Assembly (NCBI RefSeq): GCF_046591575.1
Contig: NZ_JBIQWA010000005.1
Coordinates: 310,001 to 374,000, forward strand
DNA length: 64,000 nt
DNA from: Marivita sp046591575
Lineage (GTDB): Bacteria; Pseudomonadota; Alphaproteobacteria; Rhodobacterales; Rhodobacteraceae
Direction: 5' to 3'
The notes beneath the pieces were generated by a model, which saw nothing but the letters and a program-made list of their open reading frames with translations, did no database searches and was not told where the DNA came from. This document shows positions 1-8,392 of the stretch, piece by piece. The position numbers were made by a program, and so were the translations under genes. The number at the start of each line of letters is the position of its first letter. Within the stretch, counting starts at the first letter, position 1.

Positions 1-990
1 GCGACGGGTGATCCGCGCCAACAACCGGTCGTCTCCGGCCTGCATCTGGACGATGACACCGGGGCCTTCGCCCCGACGCACCGCAAGAACCCGCACCGCT
101 AGGATGTTGAGCGCAGACAACCCTTCGGGGCGATGCGAGGAGAGCATGACATCCTGCGCCAGAATCCGAACCCGAAGTTGCGCTCCGACCGGCGCATCGA
201 CGGCGGGCAGAAACAACCGCCCTGCTGATACTTTCAATTCGCTGATCCCGTCCAGCGGCTGTGCCACCACCTTGGCAGACAACACCGCCCCCGCATCGCG
301 GATACCAAAAACACGCACCATTTCCGGGTCGGTCAAAAGATCCGCAGGAGCACCGGATCGAACAACTTTGCCCTCATCCAGCAAAACAATATGTGTCGCC
401 AGACGCGCCACCTCGGCCATGTTGTGGGTTACATAAAGAATGGACAGCCCGGTCTCGCTTCGCAGTCTTTCGAGATACGGCAGGATCTCGGCTTTGCGCG
501 GACCATCCAAAGACGCCAAAGGCTCGTCCATCAAAAGCATGTCCGGTTCGGACAACAAGGCACGGCCAATCGCCACTCTTTGGGATTCGCCACCCGAAAG
601 CGCATGGGGCCTGCGGTCCAGCAGATGTGTGATGCCTAGCAAATCCGCCACATCATTGTCTTGTGGCCCCTCCCGACCGCGGACCCGCGCGGCATAGCTC
701 AGATTTTGGCGCACACTTAAATGGGGGAACAATCGGCTGTCCTGAAACACATAGCCAAGCCGTCTTTTGTGCACCGGAACATTCAAGCGGGCGTCTGTGT
801 CAAACAGAACCCGACCCCCGACAGCAATGCGCCCGGCATCCGGCGTCAGCAGGCCGGCGATGGTTTTCACCACGGTTGTTTTGCCGCTTCCCGACCGTCC
901 AAAGAGAACCGTCACCCCCTCTGGCGCAGCGAACCGCGTCTCAAGGCGAAAACCGCCCAAATCGCGCGCGATATCGATCGATACAGTCAC
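1..990 (-). CDS. modC: Molybdate ABC transporter ATP-binding protein (3' end outside the window)
   Basis: This is the ATPase subunit that powers molybdate import through ModB at the inner membrane. Translating the minus strand from a GTG at 990 gives a Walker A motif (GRSGSGKT, residues 31-38), an ABC signature (LSGGE) and a Walker B motif (LLMDEP). These are followed by a C-terminal stretch that fits the molybdate-binding TOBE/MOP region of ModC. The GTG start overlaps the modB TGA stop (GTGA), so translation is probably coupled. Gene order is modA-modB-modC. The C-terminus lies beyond the left edge, so completeness cannot be judged. Identification is firm because of the ModA and ModB neighbours. 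Confidence 0.93.
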   Translation of the reverse strand, partial: MTVSIDIARDLGGFRLETRFAAPEGVTVLFGRSGSGKTTVVKTIAGLLTPDAGRIAVGGRVLFDTDARLNVPVHKRRLGYVFQDSRLFPHLSVRQNLSYAARVRGREGPQDNDVADLLGITHLLDRRPHALSGGESQRVAIGRALLSEPDMLLMDEPLASLDGPRKAEILPYLERLRSETGLSILYVTHNMAEVARLATHIVLLDEGKVVRSGAPADLLTDPEMVRVFGIRDAGAVLSAKVVAQPLDGISELKVSAGRLFLPAVDAPVGAQLRVRILAQDVMLSSHRPEGLSALNILAVRVLAVRRGEGPGVIVQMQAGDDRLLARITRR

Positions 991-1682
991 GCGCCGGAAA
1001 TCCGTTTGGCCACGCGGCGGGACAACCATTCAGACAAGATCAATGCGCCAATTGCGATGACAACGGCAACTGCCACCAACCGCAAGGCTGCACTTTCGCC
1101 GCCGGGCACCTGCAAAAAAGCGTAAATCGCGGATGGCACGGTGCGCGTCTCTCCAGGGATGTTCGAGACAAACGTGATCGTTGCGCCAAACTCTCCCATT
1201 GCTTTGGCAAACGCCAAAACAGCCCCCGCAATGACCCCCGGCAGGATCAAGGGCAGTGTCACGGTCGAAAATACCCGAACGCGGCTTGCGCCCAATGTGG
1301 CCGCGGCCTCTTCCAGCTTGGGATCAACCGCCTCGATCGCCAGTCGCATCGCGCGTACCATAAGCGGAAACGCCATGATTGACGCGGCCAAAGCCGCCCC
1401 CGTCCACTGAAACGCAAACGTCACTCCGAACGTGTCAAAAAGAAACGCCCCGACAGGTCCGCGCCGCCCGAAACTCAAAAGCAACAGATACCCGGTCACA
1501 ACCGGCGGCAGCACAAGCGGCAAATGGACAAGCCAATTCAGGATATCACGCCCAAAGAACCGCCCCCGCGCCAATGCCATCGCGCAGAGAAGGCCAAAGG
1601 GCAGGCTAAGAAGTGTCGCCCAGAATGAGACTTTTAACGACAATGCCACCGCTTGCCATTCGTCCGGACCCAACCACGCCAT
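987..1682 (-). CDS. modB: Molybdate ABC transporter permease
   Basis: This is the membrane permease of the molybdate importer, about 231 residues. It has several hydrophobic helices and the permease EAA loop (EEAAATLGAS followed by LPLILPG) that contacts ModC. I chose the ATG at 1682, which starts MAWLGPDEW and overlaps the modA stop codon as ATGA. The longer open frame up to 1754 would run into modA and adds a non-conserved, charged leader. Its stop overlaps the modC start as GTGA, so the three genes form one tightly coupled operon. Confidence 0.95.
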   Translation of the reverse strand: MAWLGPDEWQAVALSLKVSFWATLLSLPFGLLCAMALARGRFFGRDILNWLVHLPLVLPPVVTGYLLLLSFGRRGPVGAFLFDTFGVTFAFQWTGAALAASIMAFPLMVRAMRLAIEAVDPKLEEAAATLGASRVRVFSTVTLPLILPGVIAGAVLAFAKAMGEFGATITFVSNIPGETRTVPSAIYAFLQVPGGESAALRLVAVAVVIAIGALILSEWLSRRVAKRISGA

Positions 1683-2485
1683 CAAGGAACCGCTCTTGGT
1701 GGCAAAAATCCATATGAGGCCATGGCGGCTTGTCCTGTTTCGGCAAGCAGCCATGTCAGAAAAGCATCTGCAAGATCTGCATTGCCACTGTCCGCGACCA
1801 CCGCAGCGGCATATCGGATGGGCGGATGCGTATTGTCGGCAAATGTTCCCGCAACACTCACACGGGGCTCGGCCATTGCATCTGTTGCATAGACGATGCC
1901 CAGAGGGGCCTCTCCCAAGGCAACAAGCGCCAGCGCGGCGCGGACGTTGTCAGTCGGGGCCAGCCGCGGGGCAACATCATCCCAAAGGCCCAGCTTGGTC
2001 AAAGCAGCTTTGCCATAAAGCCCGGCTGGCACCGCTTCGGGCAACGCGATGGCAAGTCGTCCATCAACACCAAGCAAACCCACCAGATCAGTGGCCTCAG
2101 AGACATCCTGTTCGGACCGGGCCTTCGGATCATGCGTGATCAGCACCAAACGGTTCGAGGCAATGTCGCGCTGACTGTCTGGCAGCACGCGCCTGCCTTC
2201 GGCCAGCCAATCCATCCAATCGACATTCGCAGACACAAAGAGATCTGCAGGGGCTCCGGCCTCAATCTGACGGGCAAGCGTGGAACTTCCAGCCAGAACA
2301 AGGGTCACGGAATGGCCGGTTTCGGCCTCCCATCCCTGTGCGGCATCGTTCAAGGCATCGCCAAGAGAGGCCGCCGCAAACACCGTGATATCTTCTGCCA
2401 TAGCAGCGGGTGCCATACATGTTGCCAACAAGACTGCACGCAGAAGGGTGAACACGAAAAAGGTAAGTCCCTGCTTTGAAACCAA
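1682..2485 (-). CDS. modA: Molybdate-binding periplasmic protein
   Basis: This is the periplasmic solute-binding protein that captures molybdate (or tungstate) and delivers it to ModBC. The 267-residue product has an N-terminal hydrophobic signal sequence ending near APAAMAEDI. After it come the typical ModA motifs ITVFAAASLGDALND, the AGSSTLARQIEAGAPADLFVSAN segment, and the VSANVDWMD context that holds the oxyanion. It is first in the modABC operon. No convincing ModE box palindrome is visible in the roughly 100 bases upstream, so regulation by molybdenum is not shown by the sequence. Confidence 0.95.
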   Translation of the reverse strand: MVSKQGLTFFVFTLLRAVLLATCMAPAAMAEDITVFAAASLGDALNDAAQGWEAETGHSVTLVLAGSSTLARQIEAGAPADLFVSANVDWMDWLAEGRRVLPDSQRDIASNRLVLITHDPKARSEQDVSEATDLVGLLGVDGRLAIALPEAVPAGLYGKAALTKLGLWDDVAPRLAPTDNVRAALALVALGEAPLGIVYATDAMAEPRVSVAGTFADNTHPPIRYAAAVVADSGNADLADAFLTWLLAETGQAAMASYGFLPPRAVP

Positions 2486-2559
2486 GTGATTTCGCGCAAC
2501 AGATCAAGTGCAGTGGACACTGGCAAGAGGCCATGTGCAAGTTGCATGGAAACTCTTGA

Positions 2560-2574
2560 GAACAAAATAAGAAC
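2560..2574 (+). promoter_or_regulatory. LexA box (SOS operator) upstream of imuA
   Basis: The sequence reads GAAC-AAAATAA-GAAC, an exact match to the alphaproteobacterial LexA operator GAAC/GTTC-N7-GAAC/GTTC. It lies 18 bases upstream of the imuA start codon, where bound repressor would block transcription. The nearest gene on the other side is modA, whose start is 75 bases away, so imuA is the likely target. Confidence 0.85.
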
Positions 2575-2591
2575 ATATATACTCAGCGGCT

Positions 2592-3224
2592 ATGCAAACC
2601 GCTTCCGCCCTTTTGTCGCGCCGCCCCCACACACCCGCACCCTTTGTCTCTTTGGGGGATGCGGACATCACACTGACTTTGGGTCGCGTACACGAACTTT
2701 GTGGCTCTGCCCGACGCACGCTGGCGCTGGCGCTGGCGGCGCAAGTCGGCGCGCCTGTGATCTGGATCACCACACCCAAATCGTCTGAAACGCTGAACCC
2801 CGATGGCATGTCTGCGTTGATCTCTCCCAAAGATGTGCTGTTCGTGCGCGCCGACCGCGAATCCTCTTTGCTTTGGGCAATGGAGGAAGCCCTGCGTGCA
2901 GGCTGTGCCCCGGTTGTGATTGGCGATCTTGGCGCGGCACCTGCCATGACACCGGTGCGGCGTCTGCATCTGGCGGCGGAAACAGGCTGCGGCATGGGGC
3001 AATGCCGACCGCTTGCGCTGTTGCTGACACCGGACAATGGCGGCGCACCGGGCATCGAAACACGCTGGTCCCTACAGCCCGCGCACACTGCAGATGGCGA
3101 TCAATGGAGGCTGGAACGCCTGCGCGCCCGAATGGCTCCGCCCCGGACATGGCTGCTCGAATATCGCGATTCCGGTCTGGCCCCATCACATCCGCCAAAC
3201 TCTGCCGCTGCTTCGGCTGTGTGA
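2592..3224 (+). CDS. imuA: ImuA-like SOS mutagenesis protein (RecA-like)
   Basis: This RecA/SulA-like accessory protein of the ImuA-ImuB-DnaE2 translesion mutasome has about 210 residues. Recognisable ImuA segments are the LALALAAQVGAPVIWIT strand, the VLFVRADRESSLLWAMEEALRAG block and the LLTPDNGGAPGIETRWSL region near the end. An exact LexA box lies immediately upstream, which supports DNA-damage induction. The gene normally forms an operon with imuB and dnaE2. Here the next gene is metG, and the roughly 100 bases between them hold no imuB remnant I can recognise. It is therefore an orphan imuA, either separated from its partners or left after their loss. Confidence 0.8.
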   Translation: MQTASALLSRRPHTPAPFVSLGDADITLTLGRVHELCGSARRTLALALAAQVGAPVIWITTPKSSETLNPDGMSALISPKDVLFVRADRESSLLWAMEEALRAGCAPVVIGDLGAAPAMTPVRRLHLAAETGCGMGQCRPLALLLTPDNGGAPGIETRWSLQPAHTADGDQWRLERLRARMAPPRTWLLEYRDSGLAPSHPPNSAAASAV

Positions 3225-3328
3225 ACAGATTGATACGGTGTGTCGTGAAACAGACTGACCCACTGGTCCTTAGCCCTACGATCCGTTAAAGCGGCCGAAA
3301 CTCTATACCAAACGCAGGCGCACAGCAC

Positions 3329-5047
3329 ATGGCACGGCATCTGATCACGTCGGCAATCCCTTATATCAACGGGATCAAACATCTTGGCAATCTTGTGGGC
3401 AGCCAACTGCCCGCAGACCTTTACGCCCGCTATCTGCGCGCTCGGGGTGACGAGGTGATGTTCCTGTGCGCCACGGACGAACACGGCACACCCGCCGAAC
3501 TGGCCGCCGCCAAAGCCGGCAAACCGGTAGACGAATTCTGCCGCGAGATGCACGCCGTTCAATCCGAAATTGCAGATGGCTTTCGCCTGTCCTTTGACCA
3601 TTTCGGACGCTCCTCCAGCCCACAGAACCACCGCTTGACCCAGCATTTCGCTGGGCGTCTTGCTGATGCCGGCCTGATCCGCGAAGTCAGCGAAAAGCAG
3701 GTCTATTCCAACGCCGACGGACGCTTCCTGCCCGACCGCTATATCGAGGGCACCTGCCCCAATTGCGGCTATGACAAAGCGCGCGGCGACCAGTGCGAAA
3801 ATTGCACCAAGCAGCTGGACCCAACCGACCTGATCGACCCGCGTTCCGCGATTTCTGGATCAACCGATCTGGAAGTGCGCGAGACCAAGCATCTGTACCT
3901 GCGCCAGTCCGACATGCGCGGCAAACTGCAAGAGTGGATCGACAGCAAGACGGACTGGCCGGTGCTCACCACCTCCATCGCCAAGAAGTGGCTGAACGAT
4001 GGCGACGGTCTTCAGGACCGGGGCATCACGCGTGATCTGGACTGGGGCATCCCCGTCAAGAAAGGCACCGAGGACTGGCCCGGTATGGAAGGCAAGGTCT
4101 TCTATGTCTGGTTCGACGCCCCTATCGAATACATCGCCTGCGCCGGTGAATGGGCCGAGGCGAACGGCAAGACAAACGCGGACTGGGAACGCTGGTGGCG
4201 CACCGACAAAGGTGCCGATGATGTGCGCTACACGCAGTTCATGGGCAAGGACAACGTGCCCTTCCACACACTGTCCTTCCCGGCGACGATCCTTGGGTCC
4301 GGCGAGCCTTGGAAACTTGTGGATTACATCAAATCGTTCAACTATCTGAATTACGATGGCGGCCAGTTCAGCACATCCCAGGGGCGCGGCGTGTTCATGG
4401 ATCAGGCGCTTGAAATCCTGCCCGCCGATTACTGGCGCTGGTGGCTTCTGTCCCACGCGCCCGAAAGTTCGGACAGTGAATTCACCTGGGAAAACTTTCA
4501 GGGGTCGGTGAACAAGGATCTCGCGGATGTGTTGGGCAATTTCGCATCCCGTGTGACCAAGTTCTGCCGTTCCAAGTTCGGCGAAGAGGTGCCCGATGGC
4601 GGCACACCCGGTGACCGCGAAGCACAGTTGAGCGCCGCTTTGGACAGCGGGCTGGCCGAATATCAGGCCCATATGGATGCCATAGAAATCCGCAAAGCGG
4701 CCAATGCGCTGCGCGCGCTTTGGGTCTTGGGTAACGAATATCTGCAGGACGCAGCACCTTGGGCAACTTTCAAGGAAGATCCGCAAACCGCAGCGATGCA
4801 GATCCGCACCGCGCTCAATCTGATCCGGTTTTACGCGGTGATCTCAAGCCCGTTCATTCCGGACGCGTCGGCGCAATTGTTGACCGCGATGCATAGCGAG
4901 AACGCGACCTGGCCAACAGATGCGGCGTCTGCGCTGTCCGCTTTGCAGGTGGGTCATGCTTTCTCGGTTCCGGATGTCACGTTCCGCAAGATCACCGACG
5001 AGGAACGCGAAAGCTGGCAAGAGCGGTTTTCGGGCACACGCGACTGA
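3329..5047 (+). CDS. metG: Methionyl-tRNA synthetase
   Basis: This class I aminoacyl-tRNA synthetase charges tRNA-Met in the cytoplasm. The 572-residue protein has the HIGH-type motif (PYINGIKHLGN, residues 11-21) and a zinc-knuckle insertion CPNCGYDKARGDQCENC starting near residue 143. A degenerate KMSKS loop (FSTSQGRG, near residues 345-352) and the C-terminal anticodon-binding helical domain follow. Length and domain order match the MetG form without the extra C-terminal dimerisation domain. It is transcribed alone; imuA upstream is on the same strand but has its own LexA control. Confidence 0.98.
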   Translation: MARHLITSAIPYINGIKHLGNLVGSQLPADLYARYLRARGDEVMFLCATDEHGTPAELAAAKAGKPVDEFCREMHAVQSEIADGFRLSFDHFGRSSSPQNHRLTQHFAGRLADAGLIREVSEKQVYSNADGRFLPDRYIEGTCPNCGYDKARGDQCENCTKQLDPTDLIDPRSAISGSTDLEVRETKHLYLRQSDMRGKLQEWIDSKTDWPVLTTSIAKKWLNDGDGLQDRGITRDLDWGIPVKKGTEDWPGMEGKVFYVWFDAPIEYIACAGEWAEANGKTNADWERWWRTDKGADDVRYTQFMGKDNVPFHTLSFPATILGSGEPWKLVDYIKSFNYLNYDGGQFSTSQGRGVFMDQALEILPADYWRWWLLSHAPESSDSEFTWENFQGSVNKDLADVLGNFASRVTKFCRSKFGEEVPDGGTPGDREAQLSAALDSGLAEYQAHMDAIEIRKAANALRALWVLGNEYLQDAAPWATFKEDPQTAAMQIRTALNLIRFYAVISSPFIPDASAQLLTAMHSENATWPTDAASALSALQVGHAFSVPDVTFRKITDEERESWQERFSGTRD

Positions 5048-5190
5048 CGTCTGCCAAAAACGGCCACCCGCAAGCGAAGCCAGAACCGGCGGCGGGCCCA
5101 TTTTTTGTAGCTGCGCACGCGCGCCTTAATGATATCGCGCTCTGTGATGGGATGTGGCGTCTGGCAAGGAAAGCGATGGTCACGGTCCAT
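4954..5190 (-). CDS. Small basic protein, antisense to the metG 3' end
   Basis: A 78-residue reading frame starts at an ATG (MDRDHRFPCQ) preceded by a clear AGGAG ribosome-binding site 8 bases upstream. The central part (RVRSYKKWARRRFWLRLRVAVFG) is very basic and amphipathic. Its last 94 bases lie antisense to the metG C-terminus, so the tail sequence may be only a by-product of metG codons. No family was recognised. The strong Shine-Dalgarno sequence is the main reason to list it. It could be a membrane- or nucleic-acid-associated peptide, or a chance ORF. Confidence 0.4.
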   Translation of the reverse strand: MDRDHRFPCQTPHPITERDIIKARVRSYKKWARRRFWLRLRVAVFGRRQSRVPENRSCQLSRSSSVILRNVTSGTEKA

Positions 5191-5264
5191 TGGTAACACT
5201 CCTGAAATGAGTGCATCTAATTTACGCTGGAAAATTCTGGATTTGATGCGGCGATCTGGGCAAC

Positions 5265-6080
5265 ATGGGTTTCATGAATGAAACCCATGCGTCGCTTGAT
5301 GATCTGTCGCTCTTCGCCACGGTCGCACAATCCGGATCACTTAGCGCGGCGAGCCGTGCAACCGGGATGCCCCTGCCGACGCTGTCACGCCGGATGGCTG
5401 CGTTAGAGCGCGCGCTGTCCCGACCGCTTTTTCAACGCGGCCCCGCAGGATACGCCCTCACTGCGGATGGGCGCGCTTTGGCGGACGAACTTGGTGGCTT
5501 GGCCGATATCCGGCGGCGGATTGCAAAGTGGCAATCTGCAGAAACCGGGGCACCCCCGGTGCGCATCACTGCAGGGATCTGGACATCCCGCGCGATCGCT
5601 TTCGCCTTGAAACCCGACGTGAACCGATCCTGGCATCCCCATTTCGTCGCCGCCAACGCCGCGCTGGACCTGGCCCGGCGCGAGGCCGATATTGGAATCC
5701 GGAACGCGCCGCCCGATCACCCGTGGCTGGCGCGCCGTCAGCTTGCCACCGTTCACTATGCGGAATACGGCACAGCCGGGGCCACAGGTTATATTGCCAC
5801 CCCGCCGAACGTCCCCTCGCAGCGTTGGCTGCACGATCATCGCGGGTCGGAAATTCGCACCATCGCAAATGATCCCCGACTGTGTCTTGACCTTGCGCTG
5901 GCCGGACATGGGCGCATTTTGATGCCGACTTTTGCCGGCGATACGCTTGGGACGCTTGAAAGACTGTCCGAACCAGTGACCGACCTGACGCACGAAGCCT
6001 GGCTGGTCACACATCAGGACGCCCGGCACGATCCCCCCATCCGCACCGCGATTGAGGAAATCGTTTCAATTCTGACGTGA
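5265..6080 (+). CDS. LysR-family transcriptional regulator
   Basis: This DNA-binding regulator of about 271 residues has an N-terminal winged helix-turn-helix (LSLFATVAQSGSLSAASRATGMPLPTLSRRMAALE) typical of LysR proteins. A short co-inducer-binding region follows. The effector domain is compact and lacks an obvious match to a known ligand subgroup, so the target genes are unknown. A second in-frame ATG at 5274 (MNETHASLDD) is equally possible as the start. Both candidates sit inside a perfect-arm inverted repeat that may affect expression. It lies between metG and a convergent FKBP gene. Confidence 0.85.
   Translation: MGFMNETHASLDDLSLFATVAQSGSLSAASRATGMPLPTLSRRMAALERALSRPLFQRGPAGYALTADGRALADELGGLADIRRRIAKWQSAETGAPPVRITAGIWTSRAIAFALKPDVNRSWHPHFVAANAALDLARREADIGIRNAPPDHPWLARRQLATVHYAEYGTAGATGYIATPPNVPSQRWLHDHRGSEIRTIANDPRLCLDLALAGHGRILMPTFAGDTLGTLERLSEPVTDLTHEAWLVTHQDARHDPPIRTAIEEIVSILT
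5268..5287. repeat. Inverted repeat over the LysR gene start
   Basis: Nine-base arms GGGTTTCAT and ATGAAACCC are separated by only GA. The repeat spans the region between two candidate start codons, with the second ATG inside the left arm. In RNA it would fold poorly because of the 2-base loop, so an operator role is more likely than a hairpin role. Confidence 0.5.
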
Positions 6081-6093
6081 TGTCAGATCGACA

Positions 6094-6528
6094 TCAGGCT
6101 GCCTTGATCTCGACCAGCTCGATCGCAAAGGTCAGATCCTGGCCCGCCAGCGGATGGTTTGCATCCAGCGTCACTTCGGTTTCGGTGACATCGACAACCA
6201 TCACCGGCACAACCTGACCAGTTGGTGTCTGCATCTGCAACTGCGTCCCGGACTCAAGCGGAATGTCTGCCGGGATATCTGCACGCGGCACGGCCTGTCG
6301 GGCATTCGGGTCTTTCTGACCGTAGGCTTGATCGGCAGGAACCTGAACGACTTTCTTGTCGCCGACCGACATGCCCGGAATGGCCTGATCGAGGCCCGGA
6401 ATGATCTGTCCGGCACCGACGGCAAACTCCAGAGGCTCGCGCCCATCTGAACTGTCAAAGGTTTCCCCGTCAGACAATGTACCCGTGTAATGGATCGAGA
6501 CGGTGTCGCCCGTTTTGACCTGAGTCAT
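6094..6528 (-). CDS. FKBP-type peptidyl-prolyl isomerase (SlyD-like)
   Basis: This cytoplasmic proline isomerase/chaperone of 144 residues begins MTQVKTGDTVSIHYTGTLSDG. It has the FKBP core (GETFDSSDGREPLEFAVGAGQIIPGLDQAIPGM) and then the IF-domain insertion and NHPLAGQDLTFAIELVEI ending typical of the SlyD/FKBP-SlpA type. It lacks the histidine-rich metal-binding tail of enterobacterial SlyD. The ATG at 6528 is preceded by GGAG 7 bases upstream, which excludes the much longer open frame to 6822. Confidence 0.93.
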   Translation of the reverse strand: MTQVKTGDTVSIHYTGTLSDGETFDSSDGREPLEFAVGAGQIIPGLDQAIPGMSVGDKKVVQVPADQAYGQKDPNARQAVPRADIPADIPLESGTQLQMQTPTGQVVPVMVVDVTETEVTLDANHPLAGQDLTFAIELVEIKAA

Positions 6529-6650
6529 GAGAACTCCATGTTTGGAAGTGCATTTGAGACGGCCCTCCCTTTCAAAGACCCTCTCTCGAGCCTCAATCTT
6601 AACAAGTGATGCCCAAAGTTTCAAATCGGTCCCATCTGACACGGGCTGAC

Positions 6651-7109
6651 TTAGACGGGCAGCGCTGTGGTCCTGAACACCGTCCGCAACGCAAAAGAGC
6701 TTTGCATCTGAGCCACACCCGGCAATCGCGTCAGATATTGTCGGTGGATACGCGCAAAATCTTCCGTATCTTCTGCAACCACCTTCAAGATATAGTCGGC
6801 GGTTCCCGCCATCAAATGACATTCCAGAACATCCGGCACCCGCGCCACAGCTTTTTCAAACGCGTCTAGCGTCTCATCGGCTTGCCCGTTAAGCGTAATG
6901 TCCACAAAGACGGTCGTTGGCTTGCCCAATTTGCGCGCATTCAGCAACGCAACATAGTCACGGATATACCCATCTACCTCTAGTCGCTGCACCCGTCGAT
7001 GGCAGGCCGATGCAGAAAGATGCACAGTGTCGGCCAATTCCGCGTTGGACATGCGGCCCTTGCGTTGCAGCACTCTTAGAATTCGGCGATCTGTGTCATC
7101 CAGCGCCAT
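6651..7109 (-). CDS. Lrp/AsnC-family transcriptional regulator, probable AldR-type
   Basis: This 152-residue feast/famine regulator has an N-terminal helix-turn-helix (LDDTDRRILRVLQRKGRMSNAELADTVHLSASACHRRVQRLE) and a C-terminal RAM ligand-binding domain. It is transcribed divergently from alanine dehydrogenase. That arrangement strongly suggests it senses alanine or a related amino acid and controls ald from the shared intergenic region (7110-7244), which is AT-rich as Lrp sites usually are. Confidence 0.93.
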   Translation of the reverse strand: MALDDTDRRILRVLQRKGRMSNAELADTVHLSASACHRRVQRLEVDGYIRDYVALLNARKLGKPTTVFVDITLNGQADETLDAFEKAVARVPDVLECHLMAGTADYILKVVAEDTEDFARIHRQYLTRLPGVAQMQSSFALRTVFRTTALPV

Positions 7110-7244
7110 GTTGATAAACGTCTCCGAATATTGTTGGATTTTTTAGAAGAGTCTTTCAACATTGGGGAAAATAGCTTCATAAATCCAGATCAATTTTGGT
7201 TGGAATGCCCCAAGCCAGGATCAAAAGACCCCAAGGAGACGTGT

Positions 7245-8366
7245 ATGAAAATCGGATGCCCGACCGAAATCAAACCGCAGGAATTTCGCGTTGGTCTGAC
7301 GCCCGGTGCGGCACAGGAAGCGATTGCACATGGTCACGATGTGCTGATTCAGGCCGGAGCAGGCGTTGAAGCCGGGTTTGAAGACGCGGCATATCAGTCT
7401 GTGGGCGCATCAATCGCAGAGAGCGCCGAAGACATCTATGACCGCTCTGACATGATCGTGAAGGTCAAGGAACCCCAGGCAACGGAACGCAAGATGCTAA
7501 ACGAAGGTCAGGTGCTGTTCGCCTACCTGCACCTTGCCCCCGACCCCGAACAAACCAAAGACCTGATGGCATCGGGCTGTACCGCCATTGCCTATGAAAC
7601 CGTCACCGATGCCAATGGCGGCCTTCCATTGCTTGCCCCAATGTCCGAGGTTGCCGGCAAATTGGCACCGCAAATGGGTGCGTGGGCGTTGCAAAAGGCA
7701 AATGGCGGGCGCGGTGTGCTGGTTGGCGGTGTACCCGGCGTGAACCCGGCCCAGATCGTTGTCATCGGCGGTGGTGTCGTGGGCACACATGCGGCGCGTG
7801 TCGCTGCGGGAATGGGCGCGCGGGTCACAGTGCTTGACCGCTCATTGCCACGCATGCGTTATCTTGATGACAATTTCGGCAACAGTTTCCGCACGCTCTA
7901 TGCCAGTCAGGCAAATGTGGCAGACCTGATCACTCAGGCCGACATGGTTGTGGGCGCGGTCTTGATCCCGGGTGCCGAAGCCCCCACGCTTATCAGCAAG
8001 GCAGACCTAGCCACCATGAAGCCCGGCGCTGTTCTGGTGGATGTGGCGATCGACCAGGGCGGGTGTTTTGAAACCTCCAAGGCCACAACTCATGAAGACC
8101 CCATCTACGAAGTGGATGGTATCATGCATTACTGCGTTGCAAACATGCCCGGTGCCGTTGCACGGACATCAACCATTGCCCTGGGCCACGCCACCATGCC
8201 GTTCATGCTGGCCATTGCTGACAAAGGATGGAAACAAGCTTGTGAAGATGATCCTCACCTATTGAACGGGCTGAATATCCATGCTGGTAAATTAACCTAT
8301 TTTGCGGTCGGCAAAGCACTTGGGCTTGACGTGACATCCCCGCAGATGGCGCTGAAAACGGCGTAA
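7245..8366 (+). CDS. ald: Alanine dehydrogenase
   Basis: This NAD-dependent enzyme interconverts L-alanine with pyruvate plus ammonia. The 373-residue protein starts MKIGCPTEIK at an ATG preceded by AAGGAG. An open frame continues upstream to 7131 but lacks a ribosome-binding site. The conserved catalytic and substrate residues R15, K75 and H96 fall at the canonical positions. The Rossmann motif VVIGGGVVGTHAARVAAGMGA follows. It is divergent from the Lrp-type regulator. Confidence 0.98.
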   Translation: MKIGCPTEIKPQEFRVGLTPGAAQEAIAHGHDVLIQAGAGVEAGFEDAAYQSVGASIAESAEDIYDRSDMIVKVKEPQATERKMLNEGQVLFAYLHLAPDPEQTKDLMASGCTAIAYETVTDANGGLPLLAPMSEVAGKLAPQMGAWALQKANGGRGVLVGGVPGVNPAQIVVIGGGVVGTHAARVAAGMGARVTVLDRSLPRMRYLDDNFGNSFRTLYASQANVADLITQADMVVGAVLIPGAEAPTLISKADLATMKPGAVLVDVAIDQGGCFETSKATTHEDPIYEVDGIMHYCVANMPGAVARTSTIALGHATMPFMLAIADKGWKQACEDDPHLLNGLNIHAGKLTYFAVGKALGLDVTSPQMALKTA

Positions 8367-8392
8367 ACTTCAGCAATTCGAAAACTGGCCGC

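Noticed and set aside
2486..2559. Possible ModE/molybdate operator upstream of modA
   Set aside because: No ModE-type palindrome could be seen. The only clear motif nearby is the LexA box, which belongs to imuA.
3860..4786. 308-residue minus-strand open frame
   Set aside because: It is entirely antisense to metG, has no ribosome-binding site and its sequence matches no family. It is a codon-bias shadow.
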